From NCBI GenBank assembly GCA_018819065.1, contig JAHJQL010000050.1:1-34324 (forward strand): a stretch of 34,324 bases of DNA, given 5' to 3'. A program made the position numbers and the translations under genes. The notes below the pieces were generated by a model. The model saw only the letters and a program-made list of their open reading frames with translations. It was not told the origin of the DNA and made no database searches. This DNA is from Nanobdellota archaeon (GTDB taxonomy: Archaea > Nanobdellota > Nanobdellia > Woesearchaeales > GCA-2686295). This document shows, in pieces, positions 7,091 through 15,562 of this stretch; position 1 is the stretch's first letter, and each line of letters starts with the position of its first letter.

Positions 7091-7965
7091 ATTTTTCTAA
7101 AAGTTTCTGCGTTTAGAATAAAAAATCCAACTCCTACAATTAGCAGTATTAATCCAATCACCTGATTAATGGTTAGAATTTTTTCTAAAAAGACCAAGTC
7201 AAGAATTGATGTAATAACTGATCCAACAGCTAAGACTGCAGTTGCAGTGCTTGCATTAACAAGTTTTAAGCCGTTATAAAAAGTCATCACGTAGCCAATC
7301 AAGAAAACTGATGTTACCAATATCCAAGTCCACTGAGCATTGCTCAAAGAAAGAATTGTTCCTGTTTGGTCTGTGAATAACAAGAATAAGAGTATGAATC
7401 CTGCGCCAAAAAACATCCTGCCAAAAGCAACGACGTTTCCAGACAACTCCTTAAGAAGCTTTTTTGAAATTATGATTTCAAAAGACCAAAATACTGTTGC
7501 AGCAAACACTAATAATGTGCCTGTTGAGAAATCGAATGAAACAATCTTTAAGAGCAAAAAGTTTCCAGCTAACAGCAACAATGCTCCAACAACGATTTTT
7601 TTATCAAGTTTCTCTTTTAGAAAAAAGATGCTTAGAACAACAACCCACAAAACCATCGTCTTGTGAATAAACGATCCTTGAGCAGCGTTTGACATTTGCA
7701 ATCCCTTAAAAAACAGCAGAAAAGGAATGCTTCCGCCAACAAGACCAATTAACACCAACCTATTCCAATGGTTCATCTTGAGTTTTTTTAACTCTTTAAA
7801 ATTCTTCAGCAAAAGAATGACTGAGAAAAGAAAAACACCTACTATGACATTCTTCATACCAGTAAAGACGTAAGGGTTAATCCCTTTAACACCAAAAACA
7901 TTCAAGAATATTGAAACCCCTGAAATAACAGCAGTCAAGAATACTAGTAACAACCCCTTCTTCAT
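7060..7965 (-). CDS. EamA/DMT-family transporter, 301 aa
   Basis: About ten hydrophobic helices in two homologous halves, the usual length and layout of drug/metabolite transporters with two EamA repeats. Typical signatures are the small-residue helix starts (AAQGSFIHKTMVLWVV; STATAVLAVGSVITSILDLVFLEK) and the Glu/Lys pair after helix 4 (FFLKEKL). The substrate cannot be told from sequence. It runs opposite to the hyp operon, and its 3' end overlaps the preceding gene's end by 31 nt. TATA AAATATATAAAG on the minus strand about 27 nt before its ATG indicates its own leaderless promoter. Confidence 0.85.
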   Translation of the reverse strand: MKKGLLLVFLTAVISGVSIFLNVFGVKGINPYVFTGMKNVIVGVFLFSVILLLKNFKELKKLKMNHWNRLVLIGLVGGSIPFLLFFKGLQMSNAAQGSFIHKTMVLWVVVLSIFFLKEKLDKKIVVGALLLLAGNFLLLKIVSFDFSTGTLLVFAATVFWSFEIIISKKLLKELSGNVVAFGRMFFGAGFILLFLLFTDQTGTILSLSNAQWTWILVTSVFLIGYVMTFYNGLKLVNASTATAVLAVGSVITSILDLVFLEKILTINQVIGLILLIVGVGFFILNAETFRKIYSSFSTAKP

Positions 7966-8002
7966 AACATTTTAAAACTGTGTTAGCTTTATATATTTTA
8001 TT
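7966..8002. promoter_or_regulatory. Compact divergent promoter region (transporter / maturation protease)
   Basis: A 37-bp gap separates two divergent ATGs. TTTTAAAA around 7970-7977 is positioned for the plus-strand gene at 8003. The TATATATTTTA stretch (about 7989-8000) reads as a TATA box on the minus strand, about 27 nt before the transporter ATG at 7965. The two promoters therefore interleave and may compete. Confidence 0.45.
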
Positions 8003-8371
8003 ATGAGAGTTTTAGTATTTGGTAATCCATACTTAAAATACGACTCACTCGCCGTCGAGATAGCTAAAGAATTACAGCTGCAAGGCGTGGAGTTTGTAAT
8101 GTGTGATTCACCAGAGCAGATAATGCAGGAAAAATTTGACTACATAATGGATGTCGTTGAAGGAATTAATGAAATCAAGGTTTTTGACAATCTAAAACTC
8201 TTAAACCCTCATAGGATGTTTTCACTCCACGACTTTGACGTAACATTCTTTCTAGGCTTAATGGAGCGGCTTGGAAAACTCAACAAGGTAAGCATCATAG
8301 GAATACCTACAAATTATGATAAGGAAAAAGCGAAGAAGAAAGTAAAGGCTATTTTAGAAAAATTTAAATAG
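8003..8371 (+). CDS. [NiFe] hydrogenase maturation protease (HycI/HybD family)
   Basis: 122 residues, short for the family (usually 140-170). Family marks: N-terminal GNPYLKYDSLAVEIAKEL (compare GNxLxxDDGxG), Asp in YIMDVVEG, and His in FSLHDFDVTFFLGLMERLG. The acidic residue and the His correspond to the Ni-sensing ligands. The enzyme removes the C-terminal tail of the large subunit after Ni insertion; the target should be HydA (DPCFSCSAH, then FLKVNWNKK). The first motif has KYDS rather than the usual acidic pair, so its metal ligand set is partly degenerate. The gene lies 2.4 kb from hydBGDA. Confidence 0.8.
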   Translation: MRVLVFGNPYLKYDSLAVEIAKELQLQGVEFVMCDSPEQIMQEKFDYIMDVVEGINEIKVFDNLKLLNPHRMFSLHDFDVTFFLGLMERLGKLNKVSIIGIPTNYDKEKAKKKVKAILEKFK

Positions 8372-8394
8372 CTTTGAATATTACTTTGTATCAT

Positions 8395-8670
8395 ATGAAT
8401 CAATACTTGTTAGAAAATAAGAGGTTTTATCCAACTCTCAGAACAGTTTTAATTGTGGAGAAATTTCTTTCAGATAACCATTCAGAATTATTTTCAAAAG
8501 CAGGAATAATTCGTGGTTTGAATGGAAAGATAAACAACAAAAGCCTAACAACCATACTTGACTATTTAGAATCTTCAAATAAGATAATGCAAGGAGATAA
8601 GGGAATACAATGGATTTTTTCAAATAGCAAAAAATCAAAAAAACTTATGAAAGAAGCGTTAGTATTCTAG
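8395..8670 (+). CDS. Small winged-helix-like protein, 91 aa
   Basis: Starts MNQYLLENKRFYPTLRTV. The helix-rich N-terminus followed by GINNK-like turn and a DKGIQWIFSNSKK hairpin looks like a winged-helix DNA-binding fold, but no family is recognised. ATG 8395 was chosen because ATTTAAATAG (8362-8371) lies about 27 nt upstream; TTG 8374 would be too close to it. The stop overlaps the stop of the antisense toxin-like pseudogene (shared CTAG, 8667-8670). A transcriptional regulator is possible but unproven. Confidence 0.5.
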   Translation: MNQYLLENKRFYPTLRTVLIVEKFLSDNHSELFSKAGIIRGLNGKINNKSLTTILDYLESSNKIMQGDKGIQWIFSNSKKSKKLMKEALVF

Positions 8671-9047
8671 TTTTTTTTATAGCCAAATATTTCGTCATAT
8701 TTTTTGTGGTCGATAATGTCTACGACAAAACTGACAATTTTAACTTTGCTTAATCCATCTATCCAGTAAATCATCCTCCAAAAGTGTGCTAAATCACATT
8801 TCCACAAGTTTTTTACATCAAATTGTTCTGTATATTTCTTTGGAATCTGTTTCTTTCTTATGTGAACTCCATACTGAGGATTATCTTTTAATCTCCTAAT
8901 GGTCTCTTCTATAGATCTTTAAATTATTTGGTTGTCTGTTTTAGTTTTTCCTGATTCTAACTCCTCTTTAACTATCTCTTTTAATAAAAGATAAGTTTTT
9001 TTAGCATCTCCGATTAATGCTACATAAACCTCTTTTCCTTTAAACAT
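8667..9047 (-). pseudogene. RelE-like mRNA-interferase toxin gene with an in-frame TAA
   Basis: Reading the minus strand from ATG 9047 gives MFKGKEVYVALIGDAKKTY... to DNQII, then TAA (8921-8919). The same frame continues RSIEETIRRLKDNPQYGVHI, then LWKCDLAHFWRMIYWIDG and DIIDHKKYDEIFGYKKN to TAG at 8667. The whole 127-codon frame resembles archaeal RelE/ParE-type toxins (NPQYG.., LWK..L..FWRM.Y, DHKKYD..FGYKK). One stop codon near residue 43 is the only lesion, so inactivation looks recent. No clear cognate antitoxin is adjacent; the convergent small gene ending at 8670 is a weak candidate. Confidence 0.7.
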
Positions 9048-9123
9048 AGTCAAAAAACAATATATCTAATTAATAAAGCTGCTTTAGAAAAAACGAAAAT
9101 ATTTCGGATCGCACTAGACATTC

Positions 9124-9146
9124 AGGGGTTAAACATAAAAACCCCT
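9124..9146 (+). promoter_or_regulatory. Inverted repeat before the RecB-like nuclease gene
   Basis: AGGGGTT (9124-9130) and AACCCCT (9140-9146) form a perfect 7-bp inverted repeat with a 9-nt loop, ending 17 nt before ATG 9164. It could be an operator or an mRNA hairpin over the ribosome-binding region. There is no T-run after it, so it is not an obvious terminator. Confidence 0.35.
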
Positions 9147-9163
9147 AATGCTTCTTAACTGAA

Positions 9164-10342
9164 ATGACAGTATATTCTCATTCCAGAATATCAACTTTTG
9201 AGCAGTGCAAACTAAAATTTAAGTATAAATACATAGACAAGATAGAACCGCTTGTAAAAGACACTGTAGAGACTTTTCTTGGAAGCAGGGTTCACGAGGC
9301 ACTTGAAAAACTCTACCAAGACTTAAAGTTTCAGAAAAATCCGACAAAAGAAGAGTTACTTGTCTTTTTAGAAACAAACTGGCATGAAAAATGGAATGAT
9401 GAAATCCTAATAGTTCGAAAAGAATACACTAAAGAGAACTATCTTGAAATGGCAAAAAAGTTTGTTTCAAACTACTACGATCATTACCATCCTTTTGACC
9501 AAGCAGTAACTATAGGCACAGAGATGTACATAAGCATAAAACTTGACGAAGAAGGAACATACCAATTACAAGGGTACGTTGATAGACTGGACAGTAATGG
9601 AGAGACTTATGAAATACACGATTACAAAACTGCAAACAGCCTGCCAATCCAAGAGTATCTTGACAAAGACAGACAACTAGCACTCTACGCAATAGCAATC
9701 AAGGAACAGTACAATGATGCCAAAGCCGTCAAGCTTGTGTGGCACTACTTAGCTTTTGACAAGGAACTTCAAAGCCAGAGAACAGATGATGAACTTGAAA
9801 AATTAAGATACACAATCATAGAGGTTATACAAGAAATCGAAGCTTGTAAGGAATTTTCATCCAAAGTCTCAGCTCTTTGCGACTGGTGCGAGTACAAAAA
9901 CATCTGTCCAGAATGGAAGCATCTATACGAGTTAGAGAAAAAAGAAGATCCAACCAATGATGACGGGGTAAAGTTTGTTGATGAATACTCAAAGCTGAAA
10001 ATGGATGAGTCAAAAATTCAAAGAAGAATAGAAGAACTGAGAAATAAAATACTTTCATTTGCAGAAAAGAAAGGCATCAACGCAGTTTTTGGAACAGAGC
10101 AAAGAGCAAAGATTTGGAGTCGCGAATGCGACAAGTTCCCAAAAACAACAGACTTTAACTATAAAGACTTTGTAGAAACTGTGAAGAAACTAGGCTTGTG
10201 GAATGAATTCTCAAGGATAGACAGCTTCAAATTAGAAAAAGCTTTTGAGAACAAAGAATTATTCGGAGAAATCCACGATGTTTTGAAAATGTTTTCAAGG
10301 AAAGAACAAGTTGAGAGGATATACTTGGGGAAAAAACAATAA
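9164..10342 (+). CDS. RecB/Cas4-like PD-(D/E)XK nuclease with Fe-S cysteines, 392 aa
   Basis: Opens MTVYSHSRISTFEQCKLKFKY, the typical start of Cas4/AddB-type nuclease domains with a first Cys (residue 15). The nuclease core is QGYVDRLD...YEIHDYKT (Asp, then DxK). The remaining Fe-S cysteines are SALCDWCEYKNICPEW (C-x2-C-x5-C). The last ~130 residues are a helical, coiled-coil-like extension (LKMDESKIQRRIEELRNKI). Likely an Fe-S exonuclease in DNA repair or end processing. No CRISPR array or cas genes are nearby, so a Cas4 role is not supported. It ends just before the hydB promoter. Confidence 0.82.
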   Translation: MTVYSHSRISTFEQCKLKFKYKYIDKIEPLVKDTVETFLGSRVHEALEKLYQDLKFQKNPTKEELLVFLETNWHEKWNDEILIVRKEYTKENYLEMAKKFVSNYYDHYHPFDQAVTIGTEMYISIKLDEEGTYQLQGYVDRLDSNGETYEIHDYKTANSLPIQEYLDKDRQLALYAIAIKEQYNDAKAVKLVWHYLAFDKELQSQRTDDELEKLRYTIIEVIQEIEACKEFSSKVSALCDWCEYKNICPEWKHLYELEKKEDPTNDDGVKFVDEYSKLKMDESKIQRRIEELRNKILSFAEKKGINAVFGTEQRAKIWSRECDKFPKTTDFNYKDFVETVKKLGLWNEFSRIDSFKLEKAFENKELFGEIHDVLKMFSRKEQVERIYLGKKQ

Positions 10343-10353
10343 TATTTATATAA
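10343..10353 (+). promoter_or_regulatory. TATA box of the hydBGDA operon
   Basis: ATTTATATAAG lies about 30 nt before ATG 10379, immediately after the nuclease stop codon. The transcript would start at or just before the hydB ATG. Confidence 0.5.
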
Positions 10354-10378
10354 GTTTAAACACAAGTTTTTTTTACAG

Positions 10379-11329
10379 ATGGGACGGTTTTTGAAAAAAG
10401 AGGGTCACAAGGATTTTCTAGGCAGGCTAAAGGAACATGCTGAGCTAATAGCGCCCGTTACTAGAGACTTGACACGCTTCGAAGTAATAAAGGATATCAA
10501 CGATATAAACCTAAAAGGCAAAAATCCATTCTTTCCGATAAAGAAATACTTCTTACCAAATCAGGAAAACCTATTGCATATAAGGAAAGGATTGACCAAA
10601 GCTGTAAAAGAACACTCTGACAAAAGAATAATATTTGGAGCGAGGCTTTGTGATATAAACGCATTGTCTGTGCTTGACAAGTTGTTTTTAAACAGCGATT
10701 ACCCCGACCAATCTTATAAACAAAGGAGAGAAAACACTATTATAGTTGGAGTAAACTGCATAACACCTCCTTCAGAATACTGCTTCTGCGGCTCAATGGA
10801 TTTAAAGAAGGAATCATACGACTTGTTACTGCATGAAAACGAGAATGATTACTACATAGATGTCTTAACAAAGAAAGGAGAAGAACTAGTAAAGTACTTA
10901 CCAGAAGAAGAGTCAGACTTCCCTCTTCCAAGAACAGATAAAAAACTCGAAGAAAAGAATTTGGAACTGTATTTTGACAATCAGTATTGGGAAAATGATT
11001 CAAATCTTTGTGTCAGCTGCCAGAGATGTACAACACTGTGTCCTTCATGTTTTTGTTTTGATGTGCATGATAGTGTAAATTCTGCAACGAAAAATGGTGA
11101 GAGAATCAGGACTATAGATTCTTGTCATTCAAAGGATTTTACACAAGTTGCAGGCGGCCACGTATTTCGAGACACAAGACTTAAAAGATATAGGCACAGA
11201 GTGCTTCATAAGATACAATTTTTCAAAGAGAAATTCGGAAGAAGCATGTGCACTGGTTGTGGAAGATGCATAGAATATTGTCACTCAAAGATAGATTTTG
11301 TTAAAACTATAAATGAAAACTTCACATAA
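10379..11329 (+). CDS. hydB: Group 3b [NiFe] hydrogenase beta subunit (Fe-S electron transfer)
   Basis: 316 residues, close to the length of sulfhydrogenase beta subunits. Two 4Fe-4S ligand sets lie in the C-terminal half: LCVSCQRCTTLCPSCFC and SMCTGCGRCIEYC. The N-terminal part carries FGARLCDINAL and GVNCITPPSEYCFCGSMD, also family-typical. Role: passes electrons between the HydD/HydA module and the flavin subunit HydG. It is the first gene of hydB-hydG-hydD-hydA, the same order as in Pyrococcus. The enzyme is cytosolic, with no signal peptide or membrane segments. Confidence 0.92.
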   Translation: MGRFLKKEGHKDFLGRLKEHAELIAPVTRDLTRFEVIKDINDINLKGKNPFFPIKKYFLPNQENLLHIRKGLTKAVKEHSDKRIIFGARLCDINALSVLDKLFLNSDYPDQSYKQRRENTIIVGVNCITPPSEYCFCGSMDLKKESYDLLLHENENDYYIDVLTKKGEELVKYLPEEESDFPLPRTDKKLEEKNLELYFDNQYWENDSNLCVSCQRCTTLCPSCFCFDVHDSVNSATKNGERIRTIDSCHSKDFTQVAGGHVFRDTRLKRYRHRVLHKIQFFKEKFGRSMCTGCGRCIEYCHSKIDFVKTINENFT

Positions 11330-11357
11330 AAAAGTTATTTTTAGGAGGATGTAATTT

Positions 11358-12146
11358 TTGATATACGAAGCGAAAAAATACAAGATAAAAGATGTGTGGC
11401 CTGAAACAAGCGACAACTTTCTTTTCAAAATAAAGACTAGAATAAATCCTCAGCCAGGACAATTTGTGGAGGTAAGTATACCAGGAATAGGTGAGGCGCC
11501 AATTTCAGGTGCATCATACAATAAGCACGAACTTGATTTGAATGTCAGAGTTGTGGGAAACGTAACAAACGCACTTATAAACTTGAAGAAAGGAGACAAG
11601 GTACACTTAAGAGGACCTTATGGGCATGGATATCCCATGGGTGACTTCAAAGGACAAGATTTAATATTAATAGGAGGAGGATGCGGAGTTGCTCCGTTAA
11701 GAGGAATAATAGAGTTTATTGATAAACACCGTATGGACTATGGTGAGATTCATCTTTTTTTTGGATTTAGGACTCCTGAAGACGTCCTTTTCAAAGAGGA
11801 AATGGATAAGTGGAGTTCAAAATACCACTTAAACCTTTCAGTTGACAAGACAGAAGGAAGCAATCCTTTCAACTGCCCAGTAGGATTTGTGACTGAGATT
11901 TTGAAAAAAGCAGAGTTACCAACGCATAACAGCGTCATAATGATTTGTGGGCCGCCGATAATGATGGACAAAACAATTGTCATACTCGAAAGCAAAGGAT
12001 TTAATGACAAGCAGATTTGGGTGAGCTTGGAGAGGCATATGAAGTGTTCAAACGGTAAGTGCGGTCATTGCATGGTTAATGGAAAATATGTGTGCATAGA
12101 TGGACCAGTCTTTCGATACGATGAGGTGAAGGGAATAGATGAGTAG
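11358..12146 (+). CDS. hydG: Group 3b [NiFe] hydrogenase gamma subunit (flavin reductase)
   Basis: 262 residues with ferredoxin-NADP+ reductase architecture: FAD-binding barrel, nucleotide loop IGGGCGVAPLRGIIEF, FFGFRTPEDVLFKEEM, MICGPPIMMDKT, and a C-terminal [2Fe-2S] site KCSNGKCGHCMVNGKYVC. It exchanges electrons with NAD(P)H. The start is TTG 11358: GGAGG (11344-11348) is 9 nt upstream, and the nearer ATG (11349) runs straight into TAA. The 3' end overlaps hydD by 8 nt. Not to be confused with the radical SAM HydG of [FeFe] hydrogenases. Confidence 0.92.
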   Translation: MIYEAKKYKIKDVWPETSDNFLFKIKTRINPQPGQFVEVSIPGIGEAPISGASYNKHELDLNVRVVGNVTNALINLKKGDKVHLRGPYGHGYPMGDFKGQDLILIGGGCGVAPLRGIIEFIDKHRMDYGEIHLFFGFRTPEDVLFKEEMDKWSSKYHLNLSVDKTEGSNPFNCPVGFVTEILKKAELPTHNSVIMICGPPIMMDKTIVILESKGFNDKQIWVSLERHMKCSNGKCGHCMVNGKYVCIDGPVFRYDEVKGIDE

Positions 12147-12930
12147 TCTGCCAATCTTTGAAAAGAGAAAGCCAAAAGTCGCCATACACTCAATTACTGG
12201 TTGTGCTGGTTGTCAGTTAGTAATATATTTTATCAGAGACAAATTACTTGATTTGCTCGGAGAGATTGACCTTGTCGCTGCTCCAATGATAAAAAGTAAG
12301 AATGATGAAGGCCCATACGATATTTGCTTTGTTGAAGGCATGGTTGCAAATGACAAAGACATTGAAAACGTAAAAGAATGGAGAGAACAATCTAAGTTTT
12401 TAGTTGCCTTTGGAACTTGTGCAACACATGGAAACGTTCCAGGAATAAAAGTTTTTTGTGATGAGAAAAAAGTAGAAAACATAGTCTATGGAGATAATAC
12501 AGAGGTATTGGCAGATTGTCAGCGAGTCAAGCCAACACCTATAGAAAAACACGTGAAGGTTGATTACTCAATTAGTGGTTGTCCACCTGAAGAGATAGAA
12601 TTTCTAAGAATGATTCAACACTTTCTCATGGGCATGAAGCCTATAATATATAATGAGCCTGTCTGCGTGGAGTGTACGTTAAAAGAAAACCGTTGCTTGT
12701 TAGATGGTGGAGAGGAGTGCCTTGGTCCTATGATAAGAGGAGGTTGTGACGCTCTATGCCCTTCAATAAACCATGCCTGTACAGGATGCCACGGACCCCT
12801 TGAAGATGCAAACATACTCCAAGTATTAAAGCTGCTTGAGAATAACGGTGTTTCAAAAGAGCTTGTAAAACAACGATTGCAAAAATATGCTGGCTTAAAA
12901 TTTGAAGAATTAGGAGTAATATTAAGATGA
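12139..12930 (+). CDS. hydD: Group 3b [NiFe] hydrogenase small subunit (delta)
   Basis: 263 residues. Proximal cluster ligands ITGCAGCQL, FGTCATHGN and SISGCPPEE are followed by eight or more Cys in CVECTLKENRC through HACTGCHG for the medial and distal clusters. No Tat signal, so cytoplasmic. It conducts electrons from the Ni-Fe site in HydA to HydB/HydG. ATG 12139 overlaps the hydG stop, indicating translational coupling. Confidence 0.93.
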   Translation: MSSLPIFEKRKPKVAIHSITGCAGCQLVIYFIRDKLLDLLGEIDLVAAPMIKSKNDEGPYDICFVEGMVANDKDIENVKEWREQSKFLVAFGTCATHGNVPGIKVFCDEKKVENIVYGDNTEVLADCQRVKPTPIEKHVKVDYSISGCPPEEIEFLRMIQHFLMGMKPIIYNEPVCVECTLKENRCLLDGGEECLGPMIRGGCDALCPSINHACTGCHGPLEDANILQVLKLLENNGVSKELVKQRLQKYAGLKFEELGVILR

Positions 12931-12941
12931 CTAAAATAAAA

Positions 12942-12960
12942 TTTTTGAAATATTCAAAAA
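12942..12960 (+). promoter_or_regulatory. Inverted repeat between hydD and hydA
   Basis: TTTTTGAA, spacer ATA, TTCAAAAA: a perfect 8-bp inverted repeat 11 nt after the hydD stop. In RNA it would be a small hairpin ahead of the hydA leader, possibly a processing or stability element that lets hydA be expressed differently from hydBGD. Function inferred only from position. Confidence 0.35.
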
Positions 12961-12961
12961 C

Positions 12962-13065
12962 AGGTGTTTTTGAGTATGACTAAGAAAATAACACTAAATC
13001 ATACAACAAAAACGGAGGTTTTTGAGTATGACTAAGAAAATTACTCTTAATCATATAACGAAAGT
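12962..13065 (+). repeat. 52-bp tandem duplication of the hydA translation start
   Basis: Two copies of a ribosome site, TTTTTGAGT spacer and the first ~12 hydA codons lie 52 bp apart (ATG 12976 and ATG 13028). Both read M-T-K-K-I-T-L-N-H, but with several synonymous differences (ATA/ATT, ACA/ACT, CTA/CTT). The 52-bp offset puts copy 1 out of frame with hydA. Confidence 0.8.
12976..13035 (+). CDS. Upstream mini-ORF from the duplicated hydA start, 19 aa
   Basis: From ATG 12976 the frame reads MTKKITLNHTTKTEVFEYD and stops at TAA 13033-13035, six nt inside hydA, overlapping its ATG 13028. It has its own AGGTG ribosome site (12962-12966) at the same spacing as hydA's GGAGG (13014-13018). If translated, terminating ribosomes would land on the hydA start and could couple or tune its translation. 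It may equally be a decayed duplication product with no role. Confidence 0.4.
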   Translation: MTKKITLNHTTKTEVFEYD

Positions 13066-14317
13066 AGAAGGACATGCACAACTAGACTTAGAAATAGAAG
13101 CCGGAAAACTTGTTAAGTGCGAACTTGGAGCAGTTGAAGGCTCAAGATTCTTCGAAGGAATAGTAGTTGGCAGAAAATATGATGAGATAAAAGAAATCAC
13201 GAGCAGAATATGCGGGATATGCAGCGTCGGACACTGCATGACATCACTAAAAGCAACTGAGAACGCGTTTGGAATAAAAGTAAGCAAACAAACAAGACTG
13301 CTAAGAGAACTAATGAGCATAGGTGAGAGGATAAGAAGCCATGCTACACACCTATATTTCTTAGCGCTGCCAGATTATCTTGGTTATGAATCAGCAATAG
13401 AGATGGCTCCAAAGTACAAAAAAGAGATAGAGAGAGCATTGCACCTAATGAAAACAGGAAATGAAATAGTAAGAGTTGTTGGAGGAAGACAAATGCACCC
13501 AGTATCATCAGTTGTTGGAGGATTTACACATGTGCCTTCAAAAAAAGATTTTGATGAACTGCTATTATTCCTTAAAGAAAGCAAACCACACGCCTTGGAG
13601 ACTCTTAATCTTTTTTGTAAGTTAAAATATCCACTTCTAGAACTTGAATCAGAGAATATCGCTTTAAAGTCAGATGACGGACAACCACTTCTTAACGGAC
13701 CAATAATCTCAAACAAAGGACTAAACACAACTGAGAATAGCTACACTCAATTCATAGAAGAGCGCATAGAAAAATATTCAACAGCAAAATTCGCAGTCAA
13801 AGATGGAAAAAGCTACGTTACAGGTGCAATTGCAAGGATGAATCTAAACTATCAAAACCTAAGCGTTGAAATAAAAGATTTGCTGACCAAAAACAATATT
13901 GAGTTTCCAAGCAACAACGTATTTTACAACAATGTTGCACAAGCAATAGAACTAGTTCACTGGACAAATAATGCAATAAGAATAATTGAAGAGAACAACT
14001 TTTATTATGAACCAATAGACTCATTCAAACCACGAGCAGGGATTGGACGAGCAGCAACAGAAGTTCCAAGAGGAATACTATTTCACGAATACGAGTTTGA
14101 CGAGAATGGATACGTGAAGAGTTGTAATATAATTACGCCAACAGTGCAAAACCTTCGAAACATGGAAGACCAAATAAGGCTTTACGTTTCTAACATGCTA
14201 AAAGAAGAAAGGAATGAAAATTATATAACTTTAGAAGTTGAAAAACTAATAAGAGCATATGACCCTTGCTTTAGCTGCTCAGCACACTTTCTAAAAGTTA
14301 ACTGGAATAAAAAATAG
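13028..14317 (+). CDS. hydA: Group 3b [NiFe] hydrogenase large (catalytic) subunit
   Basis: 430 codons including the stop. Ni-Fe ligand motifs are complete: SRICGICSVGHCM near residue 60 (L1) and DPCFSCSAH near the C-terminus (L2). The nine residues after that His (FLKVNWNKK) are the tail normally removed by the maturation protease, so this is an unprocessed precursor needing HypA/HypC and the protease at 8003. ATG 13028 is chosen over TTG 13022 because GGAGG (13014-13018) is 9 nt before it. Reaction: reversible H2 oxidation with NAD(P)+; family members can also reduce sulfur. Confidence 0.94.
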   Translation: MTKKITLNHITKVEGHAQLDLEIEAGKLVKCELGAVEGSRFFEGIVVGRKYDEIKEITSRICGICSVGHCMTSLKATENAFGIKVSKQTRLLRELMSIGERIRSHATHLYFLALPDYLGYESAIEMAPKYKKEIERALHLMKTGNEIVRVVGGRQMHPVSSVVGGFTHVPSKKDFDELLLFLKESKPHALETLNLFCKLKYPLLELESENIALKSDDGQPLLNGPIISNKGLNTTENSYTQFIEERIEKYSTAKFAVKDGKSYVTGAIARMNLNYQNLSVEIKDLLTKNNIEFPSNNVFYNNVAQAIELVHWTNNAIRIIEENNFYYEPIDSFKPRAGIGRAATEVPRGILFHEYEFDENGYVKSCNIITPTVQNLRNMEDQIRLYVSNMLKEERNENYITLEVEKLIRAYDPCFSCSAHFLKVNWNKK

Positions 14318-14328
14318 AAAGAAAATAT

Positions 14329-14943
14329 TTAGTTTTTCAAAGTTGCCAAATAGTTTTTCTCAACCTGCTGCCAGTTTACAACATTCCAAAAAGCTGTGAT
14401 GTATTCAGCCCTTCTGTTTTGGTATCTTAAATAATAGGCGTGTTCCCAAACATCAATTGCAAGAATTGGTTTTTTTCCAATGCTTAATGGTGAGTTCTGA
14501 TTTGAAGTACTCATAATTTCAAGTTTGCCTTCTTTGTTTACTACAAGCCAAGCCCATCCTGAGCCAAATTGCTCGGCTGCTGCTTTGCCGAATTCTTCTT
14601 TAAACTTTTCAAAGCTCCCAAACTTTTTGTCAATGGCTTTTGCAATCTCTCCACTAATTTTCACGTCTTTTTTTAAGACTTTCCAGAAAAATGTGTGGTT
14701 CCATGTTCCTCCTCCATGGTTCTTCACAGCCGTTCTTATGTCTTGAGGAACTTTGTTAAGATCTTTTAACAGTTCAATCACTGTTTTATTCTGCAAATCA
14801 GGATGTTTTTCTAATGCAGCGTTTAATTTGTCAACATATGCTTGGTGGTGTTTGTCATGGTGAATCTTCATCGTTTGTTCATCAATGTATGGTTCTAATG
14901 CGTTGTAGCTGTATGGTAATTGTTCAAGTTCATATTTTGTCAT
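14329..14943 (-). CDS. sod: Fe/Mn superoxide dismutase
   Basis: 204 residues, full length. Metal ligands are visible: His in [14 protein letters not shown], His in [11 protein letters not shown], and Asp plus His in [19 protein letters not shown]. Whether Fe or Mn is used cannot be decided from sequence. It converts superoxide to H2O2 and O2; the peroxiredoxin gene 35 nt upstream on the same strand would remove the peroxide. The ribosome site AGGAGG lies 9-10 nt before its ATG. It is convergent with hydA. Confidence 0.95.
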   Translation of the reverse strand: MTKYELEQLPYSYNALEPYIDEQTMKIHHDKHHQAYVDKLNAALEKHPDLQNKTVIELLKDLNKVPQDIRTAVKNHGGGTWNHTFFWKVLKKDVKISGEIAKAIDKKFGSFEKFKEEFGKAAAEQFGSGWAWLVVNKEGKLEIMSTSNQNSPLSIGKKPILAIDVWEHAYYLRYQNRRAEYITAFWNVVNWQQVEKNYLATLKN

Positions 14944-14978
14944 GTTAATTATCCTCCTATTTTTTTATTTTTTTGTGT

Positions 14979-15539
14979 TTATATTTTTCCAACCAGGTCA
15001 AGCCCTGGCTTTATTGTCTTCTTTCCTGGCCTCCAGCTTGCAGGGCATACTTCTCCATGTTCTCTTACAAATTGTGCAGCCTGTATCTTTCTTATCAGTT
15101 CATCAGCGCTTCTACCTATTGAGTTGTCGTGAACTTCAAATGCCTTAAGAATTCCTTCTGGGTCTATTATGAATGTTCCTCTAAGTGACAGTCCTTCATT
15201 CTCAATGTATGTGCCGTAGTCTCTTGTTATCTTTCCGGTTGGGTCTGCTATCATTGGAAATTTTATCTTCTTTATAGTTTCAGAGTTGTCATGCCATGCT
15301 TTGTGCACAAACACGGTGTCTGTTGACACGCTTAAAACTTCAACGCCTAATTTTTGCAGCTCGCTGTATTTGTCTGCCAGTTCGCCTAGTTCTGTTGGGC
15401 ATACAAACGTGAAGTCTGCAGGGTAAAAAAATAAGACAACCCACTTGTTCTTATAATCACCTAGCTTTATTTTCTTAATTTCGTTGTTGTAATAAGCATC
15501 AGTTGTGAATTCTGGTGCTTTTTCATTTATCTTAACCAT
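14979..15539 (-). CDS. prx: Typical 2-Cys peroxiredoxin (AhpC/Prx1 type)
   Basis: 186 residues. Peroxidatic Cys in YPADFTFVCPTELGE; resolving Cys in HGEVCPASWRPG; substrate-pocket Thr and later Arg (SLRGTFIIDPEG) are present. ATG 15539 is chosen over ATG 15554 because the upstream ATG is part of the GGAGG ribosome site itself (ATGGAGGATAAAAAAATGG). It reduces H2O2 and organic hydroperoxides; the reductant is probably a thioredoxin-like protein. It forms a unit with sod downstream and lies behind the Fur-family gene and a palindromic operator candidate. Confidence 0.94.
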   Translation of the reverse strand: MVKINEKAPEFTTDAYYNNEIKKIKLGDYKNKWVVLFFYPADFTFVCPTELGELADKYSELQKLGVEVLSVSTDTVFVHKAWHDNSETIKKIKFPMIADPTGKITRDYGTYIENEGLSLRGTFIIDPEGILKAFEVHDNSIGRSADELIRKIQAAQFVREHGEVCPASWRPGKKTIKPGLDLVGKI

Positions 15540-15562
15540 TTTTTTATCCTCCATTTTTTTTA

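Noticed and set aside
9164-10342. Cas4 of a CRISPR system
   Set aside because: No repeat array, cas1 or cas2 lies in the window; the protein is longer than Cas4 and better described as a general RecB-like Fe-S nuclease.
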